Source: Kiloniella sp. EL199 (lineage in GTDB: Bacteria > Pseudomonadota > Alphaproteobacteria > Kiloniellales > Kiloniellaceae). Taken from it: DNA of 64,000 nt. Shown piece after piece: positions 17,393 to 25,050 of this stretch. Numbering within the stretch: position 1 is the stretch's first letter; each line of letters starts with the position of its first letter. The notes beneath the pieces were generated by a model. It was not told where the DNA came from and made no database searches. It was given only the letters and a program-made list of their open reading frames with translations. Both the position numbers and the translations under genes were made by a program. The DNA lies in the NCBI RefSeq assembly GCF_900313065.1, contig NZ_OMPU01000001.1, positions 56,821-120,820 on the forward strand. Direction: 5' to 3'.

Positions 17393-18307
17393 ATGGATCA
17401 GGTTTTAAAAACAACGCAAAGCACAATGACAATGGGTATTATCTATGGCCTGATGGCGGCTCTGTTGTGGGGGGCGTGGCCTGTGGTGTCCAGCCTTGGT
17501 CTTCAGAACCAGACTCTGACGCCCTATGATATCACCGCCCTGCGCTTTGGCGTTGCGGGTATTATTCTTTTGCCCCTGATCCTCAAGCGTGGTTTCAAAG
17601 GCATCGGTCTGCCCGGTGGACTTCTCTTTGCCTTTGGGGCGGGTGCACCCTATATGCTGCTCACCGTAACAGGGCTTAAATACGCCCCGGCCAGTCATAT
17701 GGGGATCATTGCGCCAAGCTGTATGATGACCCTGTCCACAATCGGCGGCTGGTTTATCCTTGGGGATCGTCCCGACAGAAATCGTTTACTCGGTCTGGGC
17801 GTTATTATTCTGGGCGTTGCCCTGCTCGGTTGGTCCGGCTTTGCCATGGCGGGGGATAACCAGTGGATTGGTCATCTGATGTTTATGGCCGGGGGTGGCT
17901 GTTGGGCATGCTATACGGTTGGCACAAAGTATTTCAGGGCCGATCCCCTGCACGCAACGGCGTTGGTTGCTGTGCTGTCCATGATTATTTACCTGCCGCT
18001 TTATTTTATCTTTGGCGACCCACAAATCTTTGCAGCCCCTATAGAAGAAACCCTGTTTCAGGCGATCTTTCAGGGTATTGGTTCTGCCATTCTTGCCCTG
18101 CTGTTCTATACCAAGGCCGTTGCCTTGCTGGGCGCAGCCAAGGGCGCGGTCTTTGCCGCACTGGTGCCCGGCATCGCCGTTATCCTTGCCCTGCCCGTTC
18201 TGGGCGAAGAGCCAACGACCATCGAAATCGTCGGCGTCAGCATCGTCACCATCGGCATGGTCGGTGCCCTGGGCCTGATCAAAGCCCGTAAAGGAAAGAG
18301 TGTCTAA
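17393..18307 (+). CDS. EamA/DMT-superfamily transporter, Lrp-linked
   Basis: This 304-residue inner-membrane protein has ten predicted helices in two EamA repeats (about 15-150 and 165-298), starting MGIIYGLMAALLWGAWPVVSSL and with the RFGVAGIILLPL motif of the family. Such transporters usually export amino acids or related metabolites by proton antiport. A good Shine-Dalgarno (AAAGGAT) precedes the ATG. The divergent Lrp-type regulator and the following HyuA-type gene suggest a role in handling an amino acid or hydantoin-derived compound. Two repeat copies lie between its stop and the next gene. Confidence 0.87.
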   Translation: MDQVLKTTQSTMTMGIIYGLMAALLWGAWPVVSSLGLQNQTLTPYDITALRFGVAGIILLPLILKRGFKGIGLPGGLLFAFGAGAPYMLLTVTGLKYAPASHMGIIAPSCMMTLSTIGGWFILGDRPDRNRLLGLGVIILGVALLGWSGFAMAGDNQWIGHLMFMAGGGCWACYTVGTKYFRADPLHATALVAVLSMIIYLPLYFIFGDPQIFAAPIEETLFQAIFQGIGSAILALLFYTKAVALLGAAKGAVFAALVPGIAVILALPVLGEEPTTIEIVGVSIVTIGMVGALGLIKARKGKSV

Positions 18308-18377
18308 GAGCATCCTCCCCTGATCGTTTTAATTTGCTGCTATTCAAGGCGTGAAGAGCGAGGTGACATCATGCCAA

Positions 18378-18481
18378 CTAGTTACTTTAATTGGCTTTTT
18401 CTCAAGGCATAAAGAGAGAAGTGTAGATAACCTACACGAACGATGAAATAACGCCGAAGAAAAGTTAAATAAAGTAACTAG
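18378..18481 (-). repeat. Dispersed palindromic repeat, copy C
   Basis: The arms CTAGTTACTTTA (18378-18389) and TAAAGTAACTAG (18470-18481) are perfect complements. Inside, read on the minus strand, it has the family order GTTATTTCATCGTTCGTGTAG, GTTA, CTACAC, TTCTCTCTTTATGCCTTGAG (written here in parts). The length is 104 bp, the same as copies D and E. Confidence 0.88.
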
Positions 18482-18556
18482 AAGCTTTGATCTATTTGCG
18501 TCAGGAAAATTCGTCGCTTTTAGAGAAGCAGTTATCCGACTAAATTGCTAGGCCAT

Positions 18557-18660
18557 ATAGTCGTAAAACTAAACTCTCAATCTGTGTTGTTTCATCGCTC
18601 GTGTAGGTCTCCTACACTTTGCGCTTTACGCCTTGATTAAAAGTTCGTTTTCGCGACTAT
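18557..18660 (+). repeat. Dispersed palindromic repeat, copy D
   Basis: The left end ATAGTCGTAAAACTAA matches the complement of the right end (TTCGTTTTCGCGACTAT) in most positions. The core is a perfect short palindrome GTGTAGG-TCT-CCTACAC at 18601-18617. It ends 15 bp before the hydantoinase ATG, so it lies in that gene's leader. The length is 104 bp. Confidence 0.88.
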
Positions 18661-18675
18661 TAGCTTTTTGTTGTT

Positions 18676-20718
18676 ATGGCAATTACGGATTATTCGGGAA
18701 TGTTGTTAGGTATTGATACGGGTGGCACCTATACGGATGCGGTTCTTTTCACAGAAGAAGACGGTGTGCTGCGGACCGCCAAGTCCCTGACAACCAAACA
18801 CGATCTGTCCATCGGTATCTGTGATGCGGTCAACCGGATTATGGATCGCGAGGGCGACCAGATCCGCATGGTATCCCTGTCCACAACCCTTGCCACCAAC
18901 GCCATTGTCGAAGCCCACGACAGCCCGGTTTGTCTGATTATGATCGGCTATGACAAGGGATCACTGGAACGATCCAACCTCGGCACCGCCATTGGCAAGA
19001 ACCCCTATGTTTTTATTGATGGCGGGCATACGCCCTTGGGCGACGAGCAATCCGCGCTGGATCTCGACGCGGTGCAACGGGCCATCGACGAACACACTCC
19101 CCATGTATCCGCCTTTGCCGTTGCGGGCTATTTTTCTGTGCGCAATGCATCCCACGAAGAAGCCGTGCGCAATCTGATACTGGAAAAGACAGACCACCCG
19201 GTGACCTGTGCCCACGAACTGTCATCCGGTCTGGATGCCCCGCGCCGCGCCCTCACCGCTTTTCTGAATGCCCAGTTGATCCCGCAATTGCATCAGCTCA
19301 TCCATTCCGTCGATATCATGTTACAGGAAAAGGGCATCAAGGCCCCCGTGATGGTGGTCAAGGGCGACGGGTCACTGATCTCTGCGCAAACCGCACTGGA
19401 ACGCCCGGTTGAAACCATTCTCTCCGGCCCGGCGGCCTCTGTGGTCGGGGCCAAGTATCTCTCAGGCGCCAGCGATGTCTTTGTGGTCGATATGGGCGGC
19501 ACCACCACCGATATTGCGATCCTGATGGATGGCGAACCCAAGCTCAGCGAAGAAGGCGCCAACGTCGGCGGCTGGCGCACTATGGTCAAGGCCGTCGCCG
19601 TCAGCACCTATGGCCTAGGCGGCGACAGTGAAGTCGCCCTCAACCGGACACAAAAGTGTCTATCTATTGGTCCCCGTAGAGCTTATCCCATCAGTTTGTT
19701 GGCGCAACAGCACCCAAGCGTTCTGGAAGAACTACAGCAACAGCTCCGTAATGATCGCATTGGCGAGCACGACGGGCGCTTTGCCTTAAAATTGCGCGAA
19801 CTCAACACCGCGCTCACCAGCCTGTCTCGGCTGGAACTGGAAATCTGGGAAAGTCTCGCCGATGGTCCCGTTGCCCTCAACAGCTTGCTGGAACGCCCGG
19901 CCATGGCTGGCCCCTTGCAACGCCTGATTGATCGCGGCCTCGTGATTAATTCCGGCCTGACCCCCAGCGACAGCAGCCATATCCTGAACAAACAGAACAA
20001 CTGGACCCGCGACGGCGCCCTGCTCTGCGCGCAACTGTTTTTAAGGCAGGCCCAGCGCGACAATCACCTGTTGGGGGTCACGCCCGAAGACCTTGCGGAA
20101 ATGATTTATCAACAGACGGTGGTTCAGGCGGGCAAAACCATTCTCGATACCGCCTTTATCGAAGAAAACATTCCGCAAATGACCAATACCCAAAGTCTGG
20201 GCATGGCCCTGCTGGACAATGCGCTGCGAAACAAAGCCAATAGTAATAAAGGGGACAGCAAAGGCCCCTCTCCCCTTCTGGACTTTAGCGTCAAACTGGG
20301 CAGAGGCATCGTGGCAACAGGCGCGCCGTCAGCCATCTATTACCCGGAAATCACCGCGCGCCTGAACACGGAACTGAACCTGCCGGAAAACGCCGACGTG
20401 TCAAACGCAGTCGGTGCCGTGTGCGGCGGCGTTGTCCAGAAATACACCGTCCTGATCTCCTCCCCCGAAAAAGGTCGCTTCCGCACCCATATGGGCACCG
20501 AGCAAAAGAACTTTACCGTCGCGCAAGACGCCATCGACTACGCCAAATCCCACGCCGAAGAAAAAGCCTATCAAATGGCACAGGAAAGCGGCGCCACCGA
20601 TATTATCGTCGAGGTTGACCAGTTCGATAAAATCATCACCGACGCCGGCGGCGACCAACTCTTTATCGAAAGTTCCATTATTGCCACCGCCAAGGGGCGA
20701 CCTGTGTTGATGGGGTGA
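18676..20718 (+). CDS. Hydantoinase/oxoprolinase family protein (HyuA-type subunit)
   Basis: The 680-residue protein has the HyuA layout: Hydant_A_N (about 8-180, beginning LGIDTGGTYTDAV with the actin-like phosphate loop), and the Hydantoinase_A domain with LSGPAASVVGA and VVDMGGTTTDIA near 245-280. The C-terminal part contains the second nucleotide-binding segment. HyuA subunits open hydantoin or 5-oxoproline rings using ATP, usually with a HyuB subunit. No hyuB follows, so it may act alone or with a subunit encoded elsewhere. Translation signals are poor: no Shine-Dalgarno precedes ATG 18676, and repeat copy D lies just upstream. GC content is clearly higher than in the following AT-rich genes. 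Confidence 0.87.
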   Translation: MAITDYSGMLLGIDTGGTYTDAVLFTEEDGVLRTAKSLTTKHDLSIGICDAVNRIMDREGDQIRMVSLSTTLATNAIVEAHDSPVCLIMIGYDKGSLERSNLGTAIGKNPYVFIDGGHTPLGDEQSALDLDAVQRAIDEHTPHVSAFAVAGYFSVRNASHEEAVRNLILEKTDHPVTCAHELSSGLDAPRRALTAFLNAQLIPQLHQLIHSVDIMLQEKGIKAPVMVVKGDGSLISAQTALERPVETILSGPAASVVGAKYLSGASDVFVVDMGGTTTDIAILMDGEPKLSEEGANVGGWRTMVKAVAVSTYGLGGDSEVALNRTQKCLSIGPRRAYPISLLAQQHPSVLEELQQQLRNDRIGEHDGRFALKLRELNTALTSLSRLELEIWESLADGPVALNSLLERPAMAGPLQRLIDRGLVINSGLTPSDSSHILNKQNNWTRDGALLCAQLFLRQAQRDNHLLGVTPEDLAEMIYQQTVVQAGKTILDTAFIEENIPQMTNTQSLGMALLDNALRNKANSNKGDSKGPSPLLDFSVKLGRGIVATGAPSAIYYPEITARLNTELNLPENADVSNAVGAVCGGVVQKYTVLISSPEKGRFRTHMGTEQKNFTVAQDAIDYAKSHAEEKAYQMAQESGATDIIVEVDQFDKIITDAGGDQLFIESSIIATAKGRPVLMG

Positions 20719-20909
20719 TTAGGCGAGATAAAAATGATTTGTTGCACTGAATATGACACCAAAGGTTGTAGTTAAAATCTTTTTCTATAATATTTGGCTC
20801 ACATTAAAACTCCAGCAGTTACACTAGAAATAGGCATTCGTGCTGTTTAAAATTCAATTTAATCGGCTTATGTCATTCGATAATCGTTTGAACAATAAGG
20901 AAATATAAA

Positions 20910-21725
20910 TTGAGTGACGAACTTAAAAGAAAATACCCCAAAGGTAAGAAAGCTGCAAAAATTTCTAGAGGTGCGCTCCAGGTTGTAAGTGGGACAACTC
21001 CCTTTGTAGGCGGAATTTTTTCTGCAATTGCAAGTGCTTGGTCTGAAAGTGAGCAGGAAAAGATTAACCAATTTTTTGAAAATTGGGTTCATATGCTGCA
21101 AGATGAGCTCAAAGAAAAAGAAGAAACTATTATCGAAATCATGGCTCGTCTTGACTTGCAAGATGAAACTATTTCAGAACGAATTTCAAGTCCCGAATAC
21201 CAATCACTCGTCAAAAAAACCTTCCGTGAATGGTCCGGCGCGGAAAGTGAAGACAAGCGTATATATATCCGAAATATATTATCAAATGCTGCCGCTTCAA
21301 AAGTATCAAGCGACGATGCTGTTCGCATGTATATTGACTGGATTAATCAATATTCTGAGTTGCATTTTCACGTGATTGGAGCAATCTACAATGCAGATGG
21401 AATAACTCGTGGTGGAGTTTGGAAGAAAATTGGGAAAGGGATTGTAAGAGAAGATTCAGCAGATGCTGATCTATATAAACTCTTAATTCGCGATTTGAGT
21501 ACAGGTGGCATCATTCGGCAACATCGCGAGGTGGATCACAGAGGTAATTTTGTTCAAAAACCAATACAGCGTAGACCTAAAGGCAGTGGCCCCAAACCTC
21601 CAGTTTCTGCTTTTGATGAAAAAGAAGGCTATGAATTAACAGGGTTAGGGAAACAATTTGTCCACTATGCAATGTCAGAGCTACCACTTAAAATTGAATT
21701 TCAATCTGACGAAACACACTCTTAA
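20910..21725 (+). CDS. Hypothetical protein of an AT-rich three-gene cassette (first gene)
   Basis: The 271-residue protein starts at TTG 20910 after a good Shine-Dalgarno (AAGGAAA). It has a short hydrophobic, glycine-rich stretch (TTPFVGGIFSAIASAW, about 29-44), then charged helical segments (QEKINQFF, LKEKEETIIEI) that could form a coiled coil, and a C-terminal region with a winged-helix look (GAIYNADGITRGGVWKKI, then GYELTGLGKQFVHYA). I do not recognise the family. The adenine/thymine-rich sequence contrasts sharply with hyuA upstream, which suggests horizontal transfer. It may form a functional unit with the two following genes. Confidence 0.72.
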   Translation: MSDELKRKYPKGKKAAKISRGALQVVSGTTPFVGGIFSAIASAWSESEQEKINQFFENWVHMLQDELKEKEETIIEIMARLDLQDETISERISSPEYQSLVKKTFREWSGAESEDKRIYIRNILSNAAASKVSSDDAVRMYIDWINQYSELHFHVIGAIYNADGITRGGVWKKIGKGIVREDSADADLYKLLIRDLSTGGIIRQHREVDHRGNFVQKPIQRRPKGSGPKPPVSAFDEKEGYELTGLGKQFVHYAMSELPLKIEFQSDETHS

Positions 21726-21763
21726 TATACTGAAAACTCTCAACTCCATTCAATGGAAATAGA

Positions 21764-22837
21764 ATGAGTAAAAACAAAAACCCATTTAAAGAACACCGTG
21801 CGTTGAAGCAGGCATTAGATAATCCAATCAATAAACACTCTTCGGTACTGGAGAAATTAGTAAATACAAATCCGTTTAAAGAACACCCCGCGCTGAAGCA
21901 GGCATTAGATAATCCAATCAATAAACACTCTTCAGTACTGGAGAAATTAGTAAATACAAATCCGTTTAAAGAACACCCCGCGCTGAAGCAGGCATTAGAT
22001 AATCCAATCAATAAACACTCTTCAGTACTGGAGAAATTAGTAAATACAAATCCGTTTAAAGAACACCCCGCGCTGAAGCAGGCATTAGATAATCCAATCA
22101 ATAAACACTCTTCGGTACTGGAGAAATTAGTAAATACAAATCCGTTTAAAGAACACCGTGCGCTGATGCAGGCACTAGACAATCCAATTAAAAATCATTT
22201 CCATAATTTGGCTGTCGCTTTGAAAAGTAGCCAATCACTTAAACTACTACAAGATGTCACATTTGATATAAATTCTAACCTTTCAGTAGACGATGACGGA
22301 ACTATTTCACTTATAGAGAAACGAATCACAGCAACTGAGTTACACGAAATAACAAGTAAAATAGTTCAGAACTCGTCACAAAAGTCTTCATCTTCACTTG
22401 AAGAAGCCATTGAAAGTATAGTAGATGAAATAAGGGCACAGAAAGACCCTCTAACTCAAAAGATATTAATGTGGTTTATATTTCCATTTATAATTACAAT
22501 TATTGCATCATTTATTAATCCAATAACAAATCATTATTTAAAACCATACCTAGGCTATGACAAACGTACTTTATCTAAGCAGATACAATACAGTGCTACA
22601 TCTTTAGTTGCCGACAAAAATTCTTTAAGTAAATTTAGATATGTCTCAGCTGACATCTTGAATGTAAGATACTCTGCATCTCAAAAATCAGATACAATTG
22701 GATATTTACGCTTCGGTTACGCGGTTCTGATAATTGATAAAAAAAAGAGTTGGACATTAATTGAGTGGAATAATCCCGATACTGATGTAAAAATAACAGG
22801 TTGGGTCTTCTCAAGATACCTTGCCAAATTTAAATAG
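21764..22837 (+). CDS. Repeat-containing membrane protein with C-terminal SH3-like domain
   Basis: The 357-residue protein begins with four 30-residue repeats (residues 6-125, consensus beginning NPFKEHPALKQALDNP) plus a diverged fifth. A helical region with two acidic patches follows, then one membrane helix (about 233-253, MWFIFPFIITIIASF) and a bacterial SH3-like domain (about 294-355, ADILNVRYSAS...GWVFSRYL). SH3b domains often bind peptidoglycan or protein ligands; with one membrane helix the SH3 part would lie on one side and the repeats on the other. I do not recognise the full architecture. The gene follows its neighbour by 38 bp and is probably co-transcribed. Confidence 0.75.
   Translation: MSKNKNPFKEHRALKQALDNPINKHSSVLEKLVNTNPFKEHPALKQALDNPINKHSSVLEKLVNTNPFKEHPALKQALDNPINKHSSVLEKLVNTNPFKEHPALKQALDNPINKHSSVLEKLVNTNPFKEHRALMQALDNPIKNHFHNLAVALKSSQSLKLLQDVTFDINSNLSVDDDGTISLIEKRITATELHEITSKIVQNSSQKSSSSLEEAIESIVDEIRAQKDPLTQKILMWFIFPFIITIIASFINPITNHYLKPYLGYDKRTLSKQIQYSATSLVADKNSLSKFRYVSADILNVRYSASQKSDTIGYLRFGYAVLIIDKKKSWTLIEWNNPDTDVKITGWVFSRYLAKFK
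21779..22138 (+). repeat. Four in-frame 90-bp tandem repeats
   Basis: Units are at 21779-21868, 21869-21958, 21959-22048 and 22049-22138, with a diverged fifth to about 22231. Units 2 and 3 are identical, unit 4 differs from them at one visible base (TTCGG for TTCAG), and unit 1 has a few changes. Synonymous identity between units indicates recent duplication or gene conversion. They encode a 30-residue helical unit, so copy number changes would keep the frame. Confidence 0.95.
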
Positions 22838-22882
22838 ATTCTAAAATCTAATATTATATTTCTACAACACGGAGCCTCCAGT

Positions 22883-23656
22883 TTGAGTAAAGAAAAGTAT
22901 CAGATTACAAGAAAATCAGACTTTCTTTGCCTGACTATCCTTTTGCATGATTTGAGATGTTTTGATGAAGAGTTGTCAGAACCAATTGAAAATACTGATA
23001 CCCTCCTTCATAAGATGAGATATACCAGAAATGTGTTTGTATCCTTGCATAATCTTAAGGACACAATAAAAAGAATTAGGATAGATGGTGACACTCAGTT
23101 CACCTCAAAAACTAGATCTATAAAACAAGATCTTAATTTTATTGTACATATCCGAAATAAGGGAGTTGGGCACCTTGATCGCCCCCTCATGGAAAGAGCT
23201 GCGCAGTGGGTTCCTGAGTTGTTTCACGAAAATACTCATGAAAATGATAATTCTCTAACGTTACTGTCCTACAAGGCAATGCTAGAATCTACTATCAACT
23301 CTTACCTAAATGAAGAAGGCCAACAAAAAGTATTCGGTACAGAAATAGATTTCTTTTATCCACCAGATGCTGAGATTTTTTTTGAATTTCTTTCTGATAT
23401 TGTAAAGCGCTCAATCACATGGCTGGAATACGCACGAGAAATTATCAGGTCAGAGATTGACTTGCACTCAGACGATAAAATACAGGAAATGGGTGCTATT
23501 TCAGGAAAGACAAACTTCAATCTTAAGGTTGAATCTGACTTCACATTCAGTGAAGAGGAAATGGTGGAGAGTATTATGTCGGCGATAGATAAAATGCGAA
23601 AGTTAGGCGTAGAAGCAAAAGTTATTGAGTTCCTAGAAAGCAAGGTATTGAAATAA
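22883..23656 (+). CDS. Hypothetical protein with HEPN-like R-x5-H motif (third cassette gene)
   Basis: The 257-residue, mostly helical protein starts at TTG 22883 with a GGAG Shine-Dalgarno at 22871. Residues 91-97 read RNKGVGH, an R-x5-H pattern in a helix-rich setting (DLNFIVHIRNKGVGHLDR). This resembles the catalytic motif of HEPN-domain ribonucleases, which are common in toxin-antitoxin and phage-defence systems. The match is short and could be chance. No nucleotidyltransferase (MNT) partner is adjacent. The gene is AT-rich and 45 bp after the SH3-like protein gene; the three genes may form one system. Confidence 0.7.
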   Translation: MSKEKYQITRKSDFLCLTILLHDLRCFDEELSEPIENTDTLLHKMRYTRNVFVSLHNLKDTIKRIRIDGDTQFTSKTRSIKQDLNFIVHIRNKGVGHLDRPLMERAAQWVPELFHENTHENDNSLTLLSYKAMLESTINSYLNEEGQQKVFGTEIDFFYPPDAEIFFEFLSDIVKRSITWLEYAREIIRSEIDLHSDDKIQEMGAISGKTNFNLKVESDFTFSEEEMVESIMSAIDKMRKLGVEAKVIEFLESKVLK

Positions 23657-23811
23657 AATTAATTTAGTACGACTTGTCTTTAGCTGAAGAGAAGAGAGTA
23701 GCTGCACTTGCAGATATTAAATAAAATCTTCTGATACTATTTAAAATAAGATTGCCTGTTATTTCCCCAAAAAATGAGGAACGGCTTTCCATCAATAGAG
23801 CCACTTGTCAA

Positions 23812-24378
23812 TTAAAGCTTATGATTAACCCTCAGATTTGAGCACAAAATCACACCGCTTGTCACGTTACTGATCATCGCCCCGGTATTAATCGGGTGAT
23901 AGATGGGCATTGGCGGGCGGGTGGCGTTTTCAACGCGTCGGTGGATCCATTGTCGGTCTTCCATGCGGCGCAAGGACTGGGACAGGGCGCGGTCTGTGAT
24001 GGTGGATAGACTGCGCTTGATCTCGCTGAACTGACTTGGTTTTTGCAGGCTTGCCAGCACGGGCAAGGTCCAGGATCTGCGTATCAGGTCCTGTTCTTTT
24101 TCTTCGGAAACCTCCAGAATTTTATGCGCCATTTCGGCAGCGATCTGGCCCAGCGGGGTCAGGCGGAATTCCGGGCGCAGGGGGTGGCCGTGGCCGGGGT
24201 TACGTTCTAACAGGCCAATGTTGATCAGATGCTCCATACTTTGTGCGAAGGCGGTTCGGCTTGCGCCCGTTGCGCTCAGCAAGGGAGCTTGCCGCCCCGC
24301 TATGCCAGCGTGGAGCTTTGCAAGGATGGGCAGTGACCATGCCCGTGATGTGATGTTGACAAATGCATTTATGTCCAT
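23812..24378 (-). CDS. Regulator with two tandem HxlR-like winged-helix domains
   Basis: The 188-residue protein contains two similar winged-helix units: residues about 10-90 (SRAWSLPILAKLHAG, GASRTAFAQSMEHLINIGLLER, RLTPLGQ) and about 100-170 (RRSWTLPVLASLQ, TITDRALSQSLRRMEDRQW, YHPINTGAM). Each looks like a single HxlR/MarR-type domain, so the protein could bind DNA as a pseudo-dimer in one chain. It is divergent from a VOC-family gene, and a perfect palindrome sits in the 46-bp gap. Regulation of the VOC gene is therefore likely. GC-rich coding bias returns here after the AT-rich cassette. Confidence 0.78.
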   Translation of the reverse strand: MDINAFVNITSRAWSLPILAKLHAGIAGRQAPLLSATGASRTAFAQSMEHLINIGLLERNPGHGHPLRPEFRLTPLGQIAAEMAHKILEVSEEKEQDLIRRSWTLPVLASLQKPSQFSEIKRSLSTITDRALSQSLRRMEDRQWIHRRVENATRPPMPIYHPINTGAMISNVTSGVILCSNLRVNHKL

Positions 24379-24379
24379 A

Positions 24380-24398
24380 AAATATAGTTACTATATTT
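24380..24398. promoter_or_regulatory. Probable operator between the tandem-HxlR regulator and VOC gene
   Basis: AAATATAG (24380-24387) and CTATATTT (24391-24398) are perfect complements around TTA. The site lies directly upstream of the regulator's ATG at 24378 and 26 bp before the VOC start. It is the obvious candidate for binding by the adjacent regulator. Confidence 0.6.
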
Positions 24399-24424
24399 AA
24401 AAACATATGGCAAAAGGAAAAGCT

Positions 24425-24814
24425 ATGGCGCTCGTAAAGTTGAATGAAACCATCACAATTGCCCTGTCGGTTACAAACCGTCACAAAAGTGCGGACTGGT
24501 ACCGGGAAATACTGGGGTTTGAGGTTCTTTACCATATGGATGAAGCGGGTTGGTCAGAGATTGCAACCAACACGGAAAACGTGACAATCGGTCTGGGCGA
24601 GCACACAAAACCCGCACCGGGGAACTCTGTGCCTGTGTTCGGCATTGCCGATCTGGATAGCGCACGGGGCAAGATGGAAGATGCCGGGGTACGGTTTGAC
24701 GGCCCTACAGACGTGGTCGAAGGCATGGTCAAAACAGCAACCTTTTATGACCCAGACAACAACGCCCTGATGCTTGCGGAAGATTTAGCAGGAGATTTAT
24801 CCGGGGCTGCGTAG
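24425..24814 (+). CDS. VOC (glyoxalase/bleomycin-resistance) family protein
   Basis: I start at ATG 24425 (MALVKLNETITIAL) because a strong Shine-Dalgarno (AAAGGAAAA) sits 5 bp upstream; an in-frame ATG at 24407 has none. The 129-residue protein has the VOC beta-alpha-beta-beta-beta pair: SVTNRHKSADWYREILGFEV in the first half and IADLDSARGKMEDAGVRF..TFYDPDNNALML in the second. The usual Glu in the final strand is present (LAED). VOC proteins range from lyases to antibiotic-binding proteins; this one is under a dedicated regulator, so it probably detoxifies or binds a specific compound. Confidence 0.85.
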   Translation: MALVKLNETITIALSVTNRHKSADWYREILGFEVLYHMDEAGWSEIATNTENVTIGLGEHTKPAPGNSVPVFGIADLDSARGKMEDAGVRFDGPTDVVEGMVKTATFYDPDNNALMLAEDLAGDLSGAA

Positions 24815-25025
24815 AGCGGCGTTCCTCTTTTCGGGGGTTGGGCTCTTTTCCCGAGCTTGGAACTCTTCCGAGGTTCAGCCCTCTTCCGGGGGCGATCCCG
24901 AGATAATCCTTCAGAGGGTAATCGCTGGATACTCACCGAATAATCACTCGGGCAGATGACCGCTCAGGATGATTATTCAGGGGGGATTATTCGGGGATGG
25001 GTATTTGGGGACGATAAACGCTGCT
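24815..25025. repeat. Degenerate low-complexity repeats, non-coding
   Basis: From about 24822 to 24892 a C/T- and G-rich phrase (CTCTTTTCGGGG, CTCTTTTCCCGAG, CTCTTCCGAGG, CTCTTCCGGGGG) recurs every 16-20 bp. From about 24900 to 25010 a second phrase based on ATTATTCNGGGG and ATAATCNCTCNG recurs. No open frame uses it. It is likely a decaying slippage or duplication product between two genes. Confidence 0.55.
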
Positions 25026-25050
25026 ATAAAAAATACGGGGAGAATCCCCC
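25026..25050 (-). terminator. Intrinsic terminator after the PilZ gene
   Basis: On the minus strand GGGGA-TTC-TCCCC (25037-25049) is followed by GTATTTTTTATAG. It starts directly after the PilZ stop codon at 25051. Confidence 0.75.

Larger units (their letters stand above)
18308..18675. other. 368-bp intergenic region carrying repeat copies C and D and a fragment
   Basis: No gene is visible between the EamA exporter and the hydantoinase. The region contains a half-copy of the dispersed repeat at about 18322-18364, full copy C (reverse orientation) at 18378-18481 and full copy D (forward) at 18557-18660. Copies C and D are exactly 104 bp each and face each other across 75 bp. Confidence 0.75.

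Noticed and set aside
17786..18313. Long open frame antisense to the EamA exporter gene (175 codons)
   Set aside because: It is a shadow of a GC-rich gene; composition is Gln/His-rich without domain signal and without a Shine-Dalgarno.
19683..20063. Antisense open frames within the hydantoinase gene
   Set aside because: Serine/arginine-rich shadow frames, typical of GC-rich genes; no start signals.
21779..22138. Regular 90-bp repeats as a possible CRISPR or satellite array
   Set aside because: The units are contiguous without spacers, exactly in frame, and translate to a clean 30-residue repeat within a gene with a proper start; this is a coding repeat.
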